This document shows positions 50,627 through 60,041 of a stretch of 64,000 nucleotides of DNA, piece by piece. Both the position numbers and the translations under genes were made by a program. The notes under the pieces are model-generated. The model saw nothing but the letters and a program-made list of their open reading frames with translations. It was not told the DNA's origin and ran no database searches. Every line of letters begins with the position of its first letter. The stretch's first letter is position 1. Location of the stretch: contig JBBCJA010000025.1 of assembly GCA_037189585.1 (NCBI GenBank), positions 1 to 64,000 on the forward strand, given 5' to 3'. Origin of the DNA: JAEXNA01 sp037189585. Its GTDB lineage: Bacteria > Vulcanimicrobiota > Xenobia > Xenobiales > JADMJV01.

Positions 50627-51608
50627 AAAGCAGAACGCTCACTTCAGAGCGATTGAAGAACAGCTGGCGAGCCGCTTCCACTCGGAAGCGGCTTTTTAAA
50701 ATTTCCAATGCCTGGTCCGCCTCTTCCAACCCGCCGCTCCCCTTGCCCAGCTTCAAGGTGGTGAAAACTCTGGCCCCGACTTTGAGTCGCGGAGAGCATG
50801 AAACGAGTAAGTCGGCAACTCTCCTTGCCTCCATCTTCATGTCACAGACCAAAAGATCAAACGTCGGTCCCGGTTTAGAGAGAAAGCGGCCCGCCGTCTC
50901 CTGATGGGCATGAACTCGCGAAGCGACTCGAGGGTCCAAAGGCGCTGGGTCCACCGCGTGAACTTCATATCCCCAATCGGCCAGTACCCGACTCCATCCG
51001 CCCGGCGCCGCGCCCAGGTCTAGAGCTAGACCGGGTCGCGGTCTACCCAATCCGAATGCCTCCCATCCCTCGATCAGCTTGGTCTCCGCTCGGCTCACGG
51101 AATCTGGGTCGCGGGGGATACGGCATTGGCCGGAACTCCAGGGTGAGAGATTCTCTTCCACCTTGGAGATTCCGGCGAAGAGACGGCCGCCCTGGGCTCT
51201 TTGCTGAAGGTAGACCGAGATGACCACTCCTGGTTGTCGGGGAGAGAAGCGCACTTCGGCAAGCCCCACTCGCGCGATGAGCTCTTCCACCAACCGAGAA
51301 AATGACCATTCCATGCGAAGATTAGCCGAAATCTGCACTCCGTAAGGCTGATCTCCCACCGTCTGCTCTGAGAGCCAATCCGCCAGGACTTCAGCGACGG
51401 TATCGAACTCCAGGTCCTTCAACGTCGTAGTCAAACGCACCGGGAACTGGTGAAGAGCGAAAAGGTAGGAATGATCCGGGGGCAGTTCACAGAGGTGGCG
51501 CCAATCGTCCAAGGACTCCAGAAGTTCGGCGCGCTCATCCCTCTTCAACTCCTGACGAAAAAGCCCGCTGGAGGCGGGCGCTACCGAAACGATGAAACTC
51601 TTCCCCAC
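50613..51608 (-). CDS. RlmM-like 2'-O-rRNA methyltransferase
   Basis: A protein of 331 residues with a GTG start. The N-terminal THUMP-like part (about 60-160) is followed by an RrmJ/FtsJ domain: LDLGAAPGGWSRVLADWGYE, VCDMKMEARRVADLL, TTLKLGKGS, with the K-D-K-E tetrad residues recognisable. It probably methylates the 2'-OH of a cytidine in 23S rRNA domain V. It shares the last 14 bases with the convergent DNA methyltransferase. Confidence 0.75.
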   Translation of the reverse strand: MGKSFIVSVAPASSGLFRQELKRDERAELLESLDDWRHLCELPPDHSYLFALHQFPVRLTTTLKDLEFDTVAEVLADWLSEQTVGDQPYGVQISANLRMEWSFSRLVEELIARVGLAEVRFSPRQPGVVISVYLQQRAQGGRLFAGISKVEENLSPWSSGQCRIPRDPDSVSRAETKLIEGWEAFGLGRPRPGLALDLGAAPGGWSRVLADWGYEVHAVDPAPLDPRVASRVHAHQETAGRFLSKPGPTFDLLVCDMKMEARRVADLLVSCSPRLKVGARVFTTLKLGKGSGGLEEADQALEILKSRFRVEAARQLFFNRSEVSVLLSNPS

Positions 51609-51617
51609 GCTGTCGTC

Positions 51618-52463
51618 CTAGTGAGCCGCCTCTTCGGACTGTCGCTCTCCCGCGTTGACCTCGAAAGGAAGAATATTTCCTTCGGGAGGCAACGGACAGG
51701 TCGCGAAAGGCGTCATAGAGCATGGTGGATTCTGTGCCTTGTTGAAATCTAGAACCAGCTTACCGTTATCGGCCTTCTCCACATCCAAAAATCGACAACC
51801 GGAATAAGTGGTTTTTCCGGCGCTGGCGTCGGAAAACACTAGAAAATATGAGTCATCATCGGCATCTCCCACCAAACGCAGTTTGTGAGGTTTCCCTTCC
51901 CAGCTGAAGACGGCGTAACCTGGGGAGACCTCATCGGTCGACTCGTCCACCACGGAAGGGACCGGGATGGTGGCTGGGGAGGCCTCAAACTCTCCGACGA
52001 CACGCCACTTAGGGTCGACGGGAAACCTCTCGATCCCCGAGAAATTCGCGCGTGTGGGTGAGTTGGGGTCCTTGACTCGGATACCGATCTTCTTACCGTG
52101 CCGGATGATAAAAAAGTGACTCGTCCCGTTATGAAAGTCCGGCGTCCCACGCGGCATGTCAGGAGTAACTCGGTACTCGCCGACAGGTTTTCCATCGAGA
52201 GTCACTCCTTCCTCAAGCTTCAACACGACATCTTGACCCTCCAGATAGGCCTCTCCGATCCCCAGGAGCACTCGGGGAGATTCGGTCAACCAGTGAAGTC
52301 CGGTCAGACTGAGATATCCATCGGGCCTGGTCAAACGCGCGAGCCGCTCCTTGTGCCAATTCTCGATCTCTGTCTGATAGTCGGACGCGGAGCCTTCAGC
52401 CTGGACCGCGATACTCGAGGCTACCGCCAAAGCCAGTGTCCAAAAGAGGAGAATTCGTTTCAT
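51618..52463 (-). CDS. secreted DUF1684 protein
   Basis: A protein of 281 residues. Signal peptide MKRILLFWTLALAVASSIAV, then DUF1684 motifs: GYLSLTGLHWL, HFFIIRHGKKIGIRVKD, and FNKAQNPPCSMTPFATCPLP near the end. The family has no known function; its fold is beta-rich and members are often periplasmic or membrane-bound. TAG stop sits in a CTAG. Confidence 0.85.
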   Translation of the reverse strand: MKRILLFWTLALAVASSIAVQAEGSASDYQTEIENWHKERLARLTRPDGYLSLTGLHWLTESPRVLLGIGEAYLEGQDVVLKLEEGVTLDGKPVGEYRVTPDMPRGTPDFHNGTSHFFIIRHGKKIGIRVKDPNSPTRANFSGIERFPVDPKWRVVGEFEASPATIPVPSVVDESTDEVSPGYAVFSWEGKPHKLRLVGDADDDSYFLVFSDASAGKTTYSGCRFLDVEKADNGKLVLDFNKAQNPPCSMTPFATCPLPPEGNILPFEVNAGERQSEEAAH

Positions 52464-52586
52464 AGCGGCTTCGGTTCGTTCTATGATCCGGTCTGCCTCC
52501 CCAAAATGTTACATTTGGTTCCACCCTTCGGAACGCGATAGCGAGCTATGGCCTAGAATGGTGGAAACGAACAGAGGAGGCTCGAA

Positions 52587-52676
52587 ATGCCTATCGCCTA
52601 CATTGCCGCCTTCGTGGAGAAGGCTCCGAACTGTCTGACTCGTGAGGACCTATTAAAACCCGCGACGCTGGACTAG
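52587..52676 (+). CDS. 29-codon micro-ORF with strong ribosome-binding site
   Basis: ATG at 52587 preceded by AGAGGAGG at ideal spacing. It encodes MPIAYIAAFVEKAPNC, then LTREDLLKPATLD. No homology noticed. The strong Shine-Dalgarno argues that it is translated or recently was. A GTGTG-TT-CACAC palindrome (52717-52728) follows before the glycine-zipper gene. Small peptide or gene relic. Confidence 0.4.
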   Translation: MPIAYIAAFVEKAPNCLTREDLLKPATLD

Positions 52677-52772
52677 CCATCCCATCGCAAGGTGGAACAG
52701 AAAAACCATTTCGACGGTGTGTTCACACATCGTTTAGAATCAAGGCGCTTTCAGGTGTGATATTCCAAGCAT

Positions 52773-53801
52773 ATGAATATCGGCGCCTTTATGTCCAAAC
52801 ACTTGACCACCAAGTCCGACTACGTCCCTCGTGACTCGCTAGTCAACAAAGCTCGTGCGGAGGGTCTCTCCAAGCCTCTGGTCGGCGCCGGCATCGGCGC
52901 CGCGGTGGGAGGCACCGCGGGTTTTCTGTGGGGCGCTCACAATCTCTCCAACGACCGGGTCGAGGTGGTGACCCAAAACGACGCGATCACGCGGCCGGTC
53001 TTAGTCGGTGCCGACTACGACGACGCCGACACTTACACCACGACGTACACCACCACGGACTCGGATGGGAACACCACCACCCACACTCAGTGGCACTATG
53101 ATCCCGCGGACTGGGATCCCGTGATTCGCCAACAGGACACCGGATATCGCGACGTCAAAAAAGTCTTTCAGCACACCTCTTCCTTCGGTCCCTTGGCCGG
53201 AGCCGCCGTGGGAGCAGGGGTTGGCGCGGTGGTGGGTGCCCTGGTCAGCTCTTTGACCAAACTGGTCACCGACGAGCCGGCGGGTTGGTCGAAAAAGCCG
53301 AAGAGACCCGAAACTCCCGAGAAAGAGCAGTTGGCGCGACGCGCCGATCAAGCACCTCTGGTCGGTACGGTGGCGGGCGCCCTGCTCGGCGCCGGGGCTG
53401 GGGCCTGGGCGGGGTCCATCGCGGCCGATAAGAACCAGACTTTCACTCAAGTCTACGACAAGCCGATCTACCGCAACGAGACGATCGGCTATATTCCTCG
53501 CGAATCTCAGACCCATCTCATTCCGGGACGTCGCTGGGGGGATTTCCGCGTCAACTACGACGACCTTCCCGAGAACTTCCTCGGCTCTCCCCGATTCTCC
53601 CAAGGAGGAGAGCCGGTCAATCGCCCTGTCTTCACCGGTCGCTATGAGCCTGTTCAGGTGACCACCAACAGCCACTGGCTGACGCCCGTCAAAGGAGCTG
53701 CCATCGGAGCCGGCCTCGGTGCCGCCACCGGATTCCTAACCGGAGTGGCCGGAGGAGTCCTCATGAAGATCGCGGCCGGAGAACAACGCGGAGGCTACTA
53801 G
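52773..53801 (+). CDS. glycine-zipper protein
   Basis: A protein of 342 residues. Four glycine-zipper membrane segments: GAGIGAAVGGTAGFLWGAHN, AGAAVGAGVGAVVGALVSS, VAGALLGAGAGAWAGS and GAAIGAGLGAATGFLTGVAG. Between them are Thr/Tyr-rich, beta-like extracytoplasmic stretches (YTTTYTTTDSDGNTTTHTQW) and the sequence ETIGYIPRESQTHLIPGR. No signal peptide is obvious. The TAG stop at 53799 is inside the CTAG of the element at 53798. A start at the second ATG (52791) is possible. Confidence 0.65.
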   Translation: MNIGAFMSKHLTTKSDYVPRDSLVNKARAEGLSKPLVGAGIGAAVGGTAGFLWGAHNLSNDRVEVVTQNDAITRPVLVGADYDDADTYTTTYTTTDSDGNTTTHTQWHYDPADWDPVIRQQDTGYRDVKKVFQHTSSFGPLAGAAVGAGVGAVVGALVSSLTKLVTDEPAGWSKKPKRPETPEKEQLARRADQAPLVGTVAGALLGAGAGAWAGSIAADKNQTFTQVYDKPIYRNETIGYIPRESQTHLIPGRRWGDFRVNYDDLPENFLGSPRFSQGGEPVNRPVFTGRYEPVQVTTNSHWLTPVKGAAIGAGLGAATGFLTGVAGGVLMKIAAGEQRGGY

Positions 53802-53886
53802 AGGCCAACCAGGCTATTTCTCTCAAGGAAAACGGCGCCCTCTACGAGAGCCGCGTAAAAACCGGGGTTTCCGGTTAGGCCTCTAG
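53798..53886. mobile_element. CTAG-bounded inverted-repeat element (copy B, short)
   Basis: CTAG ends at 53798-53801 and 53883-53886. Left end CTAGAGGCCAACCAGG and right end (inverted) CTAGAGGCCTAACCGG are related, and the right arm matches the arm of the 15052 element in about 20 of 22 bases. The left CTAG is the TAG stop of the glycine-zipper gene. Only 89 bases, with no gene. Looks like a deleted relative of the 15.1-kb element. Confidence 0.6.
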
Positions 53887-53921
53887 CCAGGATCTCCGAG
53901 GACGAGAAGGTATGCGTCTTC

Positions 53922-55916
53922 ATGCGTACTCTCGCCTTCTCCTTACTCACCGTTGTGATTCTGCAAGTCGCGGCCTTGGCCGAGCCTTCGCCCATCGAGG
54001 AGGCAGGCCAGACCAACCTCTTCCTAGACCGTGACACCGCTCAGGTCCACGTTCTGGTGCGACCCCAAGAGCGTCTGGTCTTAGCCTTTCCTGCCGATAA
54101 TTCGGGGCACGGTCTGTGGTTTGACGGCGATCTTGTAGTCCAACCGGAGAGCCTCAAGGAGCTCCCCACACCAGGACAGGGTCAGCGCATCCAACTTCAA
54201 CTCCAGGTGCGCCAACCCACCGTTGTCCGAAAGGTCTTGATGGACAGTCTCCGGGTGCTGCGTGATCAAGGCGAGGGTGACGGCGCTTTGGCGGAAAGAG
54301 TGGAAGCTGCTCGGTTGAAAGCTCACGGAGAGCCGTCACGCATGAGTCTGTCACGCCACCAGCAGGGGGTCAACTACACACGCCGGCAGGCGGGCCTACC
54401 GTCGGGGGCTCCGGAATTCTCGCTGACTCTTACCCCAGCGCGGCTCGAAAGTGATGGAAAGGTCACCCTTCTCCCCGGGGAGGTGACGCTGGAGGCGACT
54501 CTCCCCTTTGCTCCGATGAGTCGCTTTCTTCCTCAGGAGCTCTATCGTTCGGACTACCTTACCTCCACGAATTCCGATTCGCCTCGAGTGACAAGCTCCA
54601 AGCAAGCCCTGGAGTTTTTAACTCGACGAGAGAAGATGATGGCCGGCTCCTGGCGCTTTCTCACCTACTTCGGACGAGACACCCTGATCTCGACGGCCAT
54701 GCTGGAGCCGATCTTAAGTGATCAGGCCTTGCTCGCGTCACTCCAAAGTGTGCTCGACCGCCTCTCTCCCGAAGGAGCCGTCGCTCATGAAGAAGACATC
54801 GGCCCGTTCGCGGAGTGGCGCAACCTGGAGGCCGGGAGTTCCGGACTCGACCCGGTCTACGACTACAAGATGATCGACGACGATTTCCTGTTGCCGCTGC
54901 TGTTAGCCAAGTTGAACGAGTCCGGCCATAGCGATCTTCTGAAGACTCTGTTGAGCCAACCCAAGACCCGAGAACTCATCCTTCGCAACGCCGATTTCGC
55001 CCGAGATAAGCTCGCCAAGCACGATCTGGTCCGCCTGCTTCCTGGCGAAGTCACCGGCGACTGGAGGGACTCTCACGAAGGTCTGGGCGACGGGGTTTAT
55101 CCGGCCAGCGTGAACTCCGATCTAGCTCCCCCCACCCTGCGAGCTTTGGAGACGATCGAGGATCGACTGCCCATGCCCAGACCCGGCGTGAAAAAACAGC
55201 TTCAACAGCTTCAAAAGGAGTGGAAGAAGCGCTCGGACAGCTTCTGGGTAGAGCTCTCCCCAGCTCAAGTCAAGTCCCGGCTGGAGGCTTTCGCCGGCTC
55301 GCTTTCGCCCGCCCAAAAAGCCGGCTTCGAGAAACTGGTTTCCGAACACTCGGACCTTCTCGAGGAGCCGCTCCGTTTTCCCGCTCTTTCCCTCGACGAC
55401 AAGCAACAGCCGGTGGAGGTGGTCCACAGCGATGTCGCCTTCACCCTTTTTTACGGACATCCTGACCAGAAACAGCTGGGAGACATCCTCACCCTGCTGG
55501 AGCGCCCCTTTCCCTACGGGCTCAAGACTCCGGCGGGCTATCTGGTGGCCAACCCGATCTTCTCCAGCAATCCCAGACACTATCAAAGTCTCGGTTTCGG
55601 GCAGTATCACGGCCTGGTGGTCTGGTCCTGGCCCCAGGCCATGCTCAGCCTCGGGCTGCTACGCCAGCACGGGCGGTTCCCTCAGCTCGACGAAAAAATC
55701 GCGCGCCTGGCCCGGGAGATTCGCGATGGCGAGGAGCGGGTCGGGCCCCTTGCCACCTCGGAGCTGTGGGCCATCGACCTCGACGAGAGCGGCCTCACCT
55801 GGCGGGCCTACGGAGTGGCCGGCGACCAGACCGAGTCCAACGCCCTCCAACTCTGGTCCACCGTCTACCCGGCGCTAGAGTACGCGCGCCAACGCTCTCC
55901 CATCTGGAGAAATTAG
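53922..55916 (+). CDS. secreted six-hairpin glycosidase-like protein
   Basis: A protein of 664 residues with signal peptide MRTLAFSLLTVVILQVAALA. The segment GSWRFLTYFGRDTLISTAML resembles the GRD-type motif of glycogen-debranching and glucoamylase-like (alpha/alpha)6 barrels; the following helices and the EVVHSDVAFTLFYGHP and YLVANPIFSSNPRHYQS segments fit that fold. Catalytic acids are not identified. Probably acts on extracellular oligosaccharides. The stop overlaps the convergent GNAT stop. Confidence 0.65.
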   Translation: MRTLAFSLLTVVILQVAALAEPSPIEEAGQTNLFLDRDTAQVHVLVRPQERLVLAFPADNSGHGLWFDGDLVVQPESLKELPTPGQGQRIQLQLQVRQPTVVRKVLMDSLRVLRDQGEGDGALAERVEAARLKAHGEPSRMSLSRHQQGVNYTRRQAGLPSGAPEFSLTLTPARLESDGKVTLLPGEVTLEATLPFAPMSRFLPQELYRSDYLTSTNSDSPRVTSSKQALEFLTRREKMMAGSWRFLTYFGRDTLISTAMLEPILSDQALLASLQSVLDRLSPEGAVAHEEDIGPFAEWRNLEAGSSGLDPVYDYKMIDDDFLLPLLLAKLNESGHSDLLKTLLSQPKTRELILRNADFARDKLAKHDLVRLLPGEVTGDWRDSHEGLGDGVYPASVNSDLAPPTLRALETIEDRLPMPRPGVKKQLQQLQKEWKKRSDSFWVELSPAQVKSRLEAFAGSLSPAQKAGFEKLVSEHSDLLEEPLRFPALSLDDKQQPVEVVHSDVAFTLFYGHPDQKQLGDILTLLERPFPYGLKTPAGYLVANPIFSSNPRHYQSLGFGQYHGLVVWSWPQAMLSLGLLRQHGRFPQLDEKIARLAREIRDGEERVGPLATSELWAIDLDESGLTWRAYGVAGDQTESNALQLWSTVYPALEYARQRSPIWRN

Positions 55917-56497
55917 AGCTCGCGAGTCCAAAACTCCATGCTCTTCTCGCTCTCTTCCGTCTCGCCCAGATCGGGCCAGGAGTAGGTGGTGAGGAGATCG
56001 GGGCGGCGCTGGTAGCCTCGGCGGGTCCAGAAGCCGTCCAGCGGCCGGTAGTCTTGCGGTCGAAGAGGATGGTCCTGAGGACGCAAGACGCGGCAGAAGC
56101 AGCTGAAGCGATAACCCAGATCCTTCGCCTCGGTCTCACGCCGGTCGAAAAAGCGATGGCCGGCGCCCTGCCCCCGATAGGCGGGCAGCAAAATCGACTC
56201 TCCGAAGTAGTAATACTCCTGGACAGGCAGTCCCGCGCTCTCGAAGGGGCGACGGAACTCCGCTCCCTCGTCCTGCAGCGGCAGCGCGGTGGAGGCACCC
56301 ACCACAGCGCCATGGTCGCGCGCCATCACCAGAAAACTCGAGGAGCTGGCGGGAAGAATCCTGAGATACTCGCGCTCATACTCCATCGTTCCCTCATACA
56401 GATAAGGAAACTCTCGGAAGACCCGGATCCGTAGACCGGCCAGGTCCTCGAGTTGAGAGGCGATCTCCTCACCCCGGTAGATTTGATACTCGATCAT
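55913..56497 (-). CDS. GNAT-family N-acetyltransferase
   Basis: A protein of 194 residues. ESILLPAYRGQGAGHRFFD is the acetyl-CoA-binding motif A (R/Q-x-x-G-x-G/A). The rest follows the GNAT order with a C-terminal WTRRGYQRRPDLL strand. Target unknown. Its ATGA start overlap makes it the third gene after the NCS2 permease, and its end overlaps the six-hairpin gene. Confidence 0.85.
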   Translation of the reverse strand: MIEYQIYRGEEIASQLEDLAGLRIRVFREFPYLYEGTMEYEREYLRILPASSSSFLVMARDHGAVVGASTALPLQDEGAEFRRPFESAGLPVQEYYYFGESILLPAYRGQGAGHRFFDRRETEAKDLGYRFSCFCRVLRPQDHPLRPQDYRPLDGFWTRRGYQRRPDLLTTYSWPDLGETEESEKSMEFWTREL

Positions 56498-58080
56498 AAC
56501 TCCTCTGGGAGAACGCCGTGGCCGGCACCTTCCGGCTCAGGCTCGGTGAGATAGGGAGCCAGAAGCATGACCACGGCGACCCCTAAATATCCCCACACCC
56601 ATGGCCCGGCGAAGGCGAGTTTGACGACCACGTCGCCCGGTGTGATCTGGTAGGAATGCATCAATCCCACCGAGGAGAGAGCGGCTCCCGCCAAAGCCCA
56701 CAACGCCGCCTTGCGAAACTCCCGCTCGATGATGGCGACCGTCAAAGCCGCCCACAAGATAGAGGTGAAGATGAATCCCTGCTCCAGGGCGAACCCTCCG
56801 ACCATGTAGAGGTCCGAGGCTTGGAACTTCGCGATCAGATCCTCGCTAAAGGGCGGGCCGGGCGGTCCCATTCCGGCCGCTCGCAAGCCGCCCTTAGCCA
56901 TCAACACTCCCCAGGCGGCGAGGCCCGGAAGCAGCCCGACGACGACCGCCGGAGCGTGCTTGGTGGGTGTGGCCTGAAAGGCCTGAGCGGCGATGATGAG
57001 GCCGATCCAGATGACGATCGCCATCCCCGCTTCCACCGGCACCGCCCAGGCCAGAAGACCCAGGGTTCCGGTGATGCAAACCAAAGCCATGAAAAGGCCG
57101 TTGAGAATGGAGTAGCCGGCTCTTGAACCGAGGGCCTTCCATCCTGGGTGACCGATGTAGATGGTGGTGGGAAAACAGGATCCAAAAAACGCCGCAGCGA
57201 TGGTCCCGATGCCGTTGACGGCAAGAGAAGGCGCGGTGGGATAGCTGTCGCCGGCGGCCTCGGCCGACTCGATGTTCTGCAGCGAGCCGACCACGTTGAA
57301 GAGACCCATCGGTAAGATGACGGAGATATAGCTGACCAGGCTACCGGCGGCAACTCCGGCCACCAGGTCCCCAAGCCAGGGTTGAGGCAGCGCGATGCCC
57401 GCCCAGGCTGGTTGGTCCCCCACCGGAGCCAGTCCGGTGGCCCAGGCGACCGCCGTCCCGACAGCCACCGCCACCATTCCGCCCGGAACGCCCCCCTTGA
57501 ACCTCACTCCTCCAAAGAAGACCAACAAGACGATGGCCAGGGTGAGAAAGCCGACTAAAGGATGGGCGAAGGTGCGAAAGAGAAAGCCGAGAGAGATAAA
57601 TCCCAGAGCGATCCCGGCAAGGGTGGAGAGAAGCGCCGCTCTCGGGGTCGATCGTCGTAACGGCTCGGCCAGAAAAGCGCCCACTAGCTCGATCACTCCC
57701 GAGCCCAGACAGGCCACCAAGCCCGCCTGCCAGGCCACCAGCGCAGGGTCTGGCGCGCCCGCGGCTTGAGCCGCGAACTTGGCCGGCAGCATGACTAAAA
57801 AAATGTGGGCGAAAAGCGAAACGGTGTTGATCCCGTAAGGCAAGGCGCAGATGTCGGTCCGCCCGGTCTTCTCCATCAACTGGCGAGCTTGCCAGGCGTA
57901 AAAGAAGTTTCCAATGATAAGTGAGATGGCCACGCCGGGTAAGATTCGGCCGCTCACCATCTCCTCGGGAAATCCCAGCACGAACCGGCACAGCGCGTCT
58001 ATCAGAAGAAGCTGTACGAAGTTATCCAGAGCTAAGGCGAAGAAGCCGTCGACATCTCCGCGAACGAACCACCCCCGCAT
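56494..58080 (-). CDS. NCS2-type nucleobase/solute permease
   Basis: A protein of 528 residues with about 12-14 membrane segments. The TM3/TM10-type signatures of the NCS2/AzgA/sulfate-permease superfamily are seen in ALPYGINTVSLFAHIFLVML and GSLQNIESAEAAGDSYPTAP, plus FFGSCFPTTIYIGHPGWKAL. Substrate not predicted with confidence (purine/uracil or another anion). It lies 6 bases downstream of the stop of the 598-residue protein and overlaps the GNAT gene by four. Confidence 0.8.
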   Translation of the reverse strand: MRGWFVRGDVDGFFALALDNFVQLLLIDALCRFVLGFPEEMVSGRILPGVAISLIIGNFFYAWQARQLMEKTGRTDICALPYGINTVSLFAHIFLVMLPAKFAAQAAGAPDPALVAWQAGLVACLGSGVIELVGAFLAEPLRRSTPRAALLSTLAGIALGFISLGFLFRTFAHPLVGFLTLAIVLLVFFGGVRFKGGVPGGMVAVAVGTAVAWATGLAPVGDQPAWAGIALPQPWLGDLVAGVAAGSLVSYISVILPMGLFNVVGSLQNIESAEAAGDSYPTAPSLAVNGIGTIAAAFFGSCFPTTIYIGHPGWKALGSRAGYSILNGLFMALVCITGTLGLLAWAVPVEAGMAIVIWIGLIIAAQAFQATPTKHAPAVVVGLLPGLAAWGVLMAKGGLRAAGMGPPGPPFSEDLIAKFQASDLYMVGGFALEQGFIFTSILWAALTVAIIEREFRKAALWALAGAALSSVGLMHSYQITPGDVVVKLAFAGPWVWGYLGVAVVMLLAPYLTEPEPEGAGHGVLPEEL

Positions 58081-58086
58081 TTCGTT

Positions 58087-59883
58087 CTACACCAACTCAA
58101 GCCAGGAGAACCAGACCGGGTGCCGCTCCTGATACCAGCGCAGAAGCTCGGCCAGCCGGACCTTCTGCTCTTCCGAGAAGACCGCTTCCGGAATCCGATC
58201 GAAGATCAAGCGCATGCTCCGCCCTCCCGGAAACTCCAGGGCGTCGGAACAAAGCGTCTGCAGTTCGTTACGAATGCGTCCCGAGTCGGAGATCTTGACT
58301 GCCCGCTGGGTGTAGTCCTCACCGTGCAGAAAGCGCTGCAGGAGCGGCTGAAAGACCAGACGCTCCTTGCCGTCAGGTTGAATCATGCGAAAGGTCAAGT
58401 GAACTCGCTTATCCACCGTCTTGGAAGTCAAGCGCGTGGTCACCCGATAGCGATAATCCCCCAGGTCCTCAACGCCGGGCAATCCGGTGTAGGGGTCGTC
58501 ACCCATATAGCTTCCCAAGGCTAGGACTCCCCAGCTCTTTTCGGGGAAGAAATCGTCAGCTCCGAGCACCGTCTTGTGCAGCGGGATTCCCGCGTCCGCC
58601 CCTTCGGCGATCTGCTCGCGATAACTCTGGGCCGTCTCCTCATCCACCTCCGATTCGGTCAAAGCGGAAAGCTTGGCCACGAAATTCTCGGCCTGGGGAT
58701 CCAGGTGCATGATCTTCTGTTCGCGCTGATAAGGTAGCTTAAAAGACGAGGTGAAGATGGAAAGCGAGGCGTCCACCTCCTTGGCGGCGGCAAGGGTCGC
58801 CGCCGCCACCGCCTCGGCCGAGGCGGCGTAACCGTCGACTAAGAAAAGATGGGTCGCTCCCCTGTCGTCTTGCCAGGTTCCGACCGCGTGGGTGGGAGAA
58901 TAGGTACCGGATTCGGTGAAGAAAGCGGCTCCGGTGGGCGGGTAGGTCCATCCCTCCTCCACCAGGTGAACACCCAGTTCGCTCCAACTATCCCACAGTC
59001 CGGAGAGCCTCGTCTTACGGCTCGACCCCCCCAGGGTCCAGACGTGAATGTTGCCGGGCTCCATATCCGGATAGGCTCGGGTGATAGCCTCTAGAACCAG
59101 CTTTCTCGGTGTCCGGTAGTCCAGCAAGATGCTGGCCTCGGCGGCGGCTTCCGAAACAGCCTTGGGCAGCAACAAAGTTCCCATGTAGCCTTCGTAGGGT
59201 CGCACGATGTGGAGCGGTTGGTCGAAGATATGCAGAATCGTCATGGTGCCCGGAGCACGCCCCAGGGCGAAGCGCGAGGTGTTCTCCAAGGTGTCGATGG
59301 CCGCTCCCCAAACAGTAATACCGGCGCGCTGGATCTCCGTGTAGAACTCTTTCCACCCATAGTCGGGATCGTTGAGAAGGCGAACCACCTTGGCGTCGAG
59401 GGCTCGAGCCACTTCGGGACGCGCGTAGACTCGCCCGAAACCGAGATTGGGGTTCGAGCCCATCTCCGGGGTCTCTCCGGCTTTCGGCATCAAGCCCTCG
59501 CCCAGGCAGACCATGATGGCGTGATTTTCCGGCAGATGGCGGGTCAGATACCAGAGCCCCTCGCTCATAGCGTAGGCGGAGACGCCGTCCGCCTCCTTCT
59601 TGACTTGATTGAGCCCTGCTTTATCTAGCCCCGCGCCCTCCCCGAACCTTCCGAAGAGCTTGGTACCTAGCGCCGTGACAGCCGCCGTCATAGCGAGCTG
59701 GCGCTCCAAGGCTCCAGGGACAAACGACATGTCGCAAGGCTTGTCGGGGGACGGCTTCCCCTTGCTCCATTCGGTCTGAACGTCTTCGAGCCAGAGATGG
59801 AAACGGCCGAGAACAGGTCGAGTGTCGAAGGCCCATTGGGCCAGCATGTCGCGATTGGCGGGAGCTTGCGTGGTAGTAGACAT
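58087..59883 (-). CDS. uncharacterised 598-residue protein
   Basis: A soluble-looking protein of 598 residues: no signal or membrane helix, well-folded composition. Segments such as DMSFVPGALERQLAMTAAVT, MVCLGEGLMPKAGETPEMGS and GNIHVWTLGGSSRKTRLSGL give no recognised family. Its divergent promoter region (59884-60041) is shared with the major vault protein gene, and the permease and GNAT genes follow, so it may be part of the same physiological unit. Confidence 0.55.
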   Translation of the reverse strand: MSTTTQAPANRDMLAQWAFDTRPVLGRFHLWLEDVQTEWSKGKPSPDKPCDMSFVPGALERQLAMTAAVTALGTKLFGRFGEGAGLDKAGLNQVKKEADGVSAYAMSEGLWYLTRHLPENHAIMVCLGEGLMPKAGETPEMGSNPNLGFGRVYARPEVARALDAKVVRLLNDPDYGWKEFYTEIQRAGITVWGAAIDTLENTSRFALGRAPGTMTILHIFDQPLHIVRPYEGYMGTLLLPKAVSEAAAEASILLDYRTPRKLVLEAITRAYPDMEPGNIHVWTLGGSSRKTRLSGLWDSWSELGVHLVEEGWTYPPTGAAFFTESGTYSPTHAVGTWQDDRGATHLFLVDGYAASAEAVAAATLAAAKEVDASLSIFTSSFKLPYQREQKIMHLDPQAENFVAKLSALTESEVDEETAQSYREQIAEGADAGIPLHKTVLGADDFFPEKSWGVLALGSYMGDDPYTGLPGVEDLGDYRYRVTTRLTSKTVDKRVHLTFRMIQPDGKERLVFQPLLQRFLHGEDYTQRAVKISDSGRIRNELQTLCSDALEFPGGRSMRLIFDRIPEAVFSEEQKVRLAELLRWYQERHPVWFSWLELV

Positions 59884-60041
59884 GGCGGGCGTTTTGCCGT
59901 CGAGTGAGGCCCCCCCTCTTTGACACCCGATGATAAGACGTGGGCCTCATCCAAGTCGAATTTGGTGATCAAGATTACTGAACAGTCTAGGACATGTTTC
60001 CTATATTGAAACCCACATCTCGATCCAGGAGCGTGAACTGC

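Noticed and set aside
52717..52728. CRP-type operator at GTGTGTTCACAC
   Set aside because: The arms are short and do not match the spaced TGTGA-TCACA consensus; it is noted as a palindrome only.
54863..55610. Minus-strand frames within the six-hairpin gene
   Set aside because: These lack domains and ribosome-binding sites, and the plus gene is supported by a signal peptide and barrel motifs.
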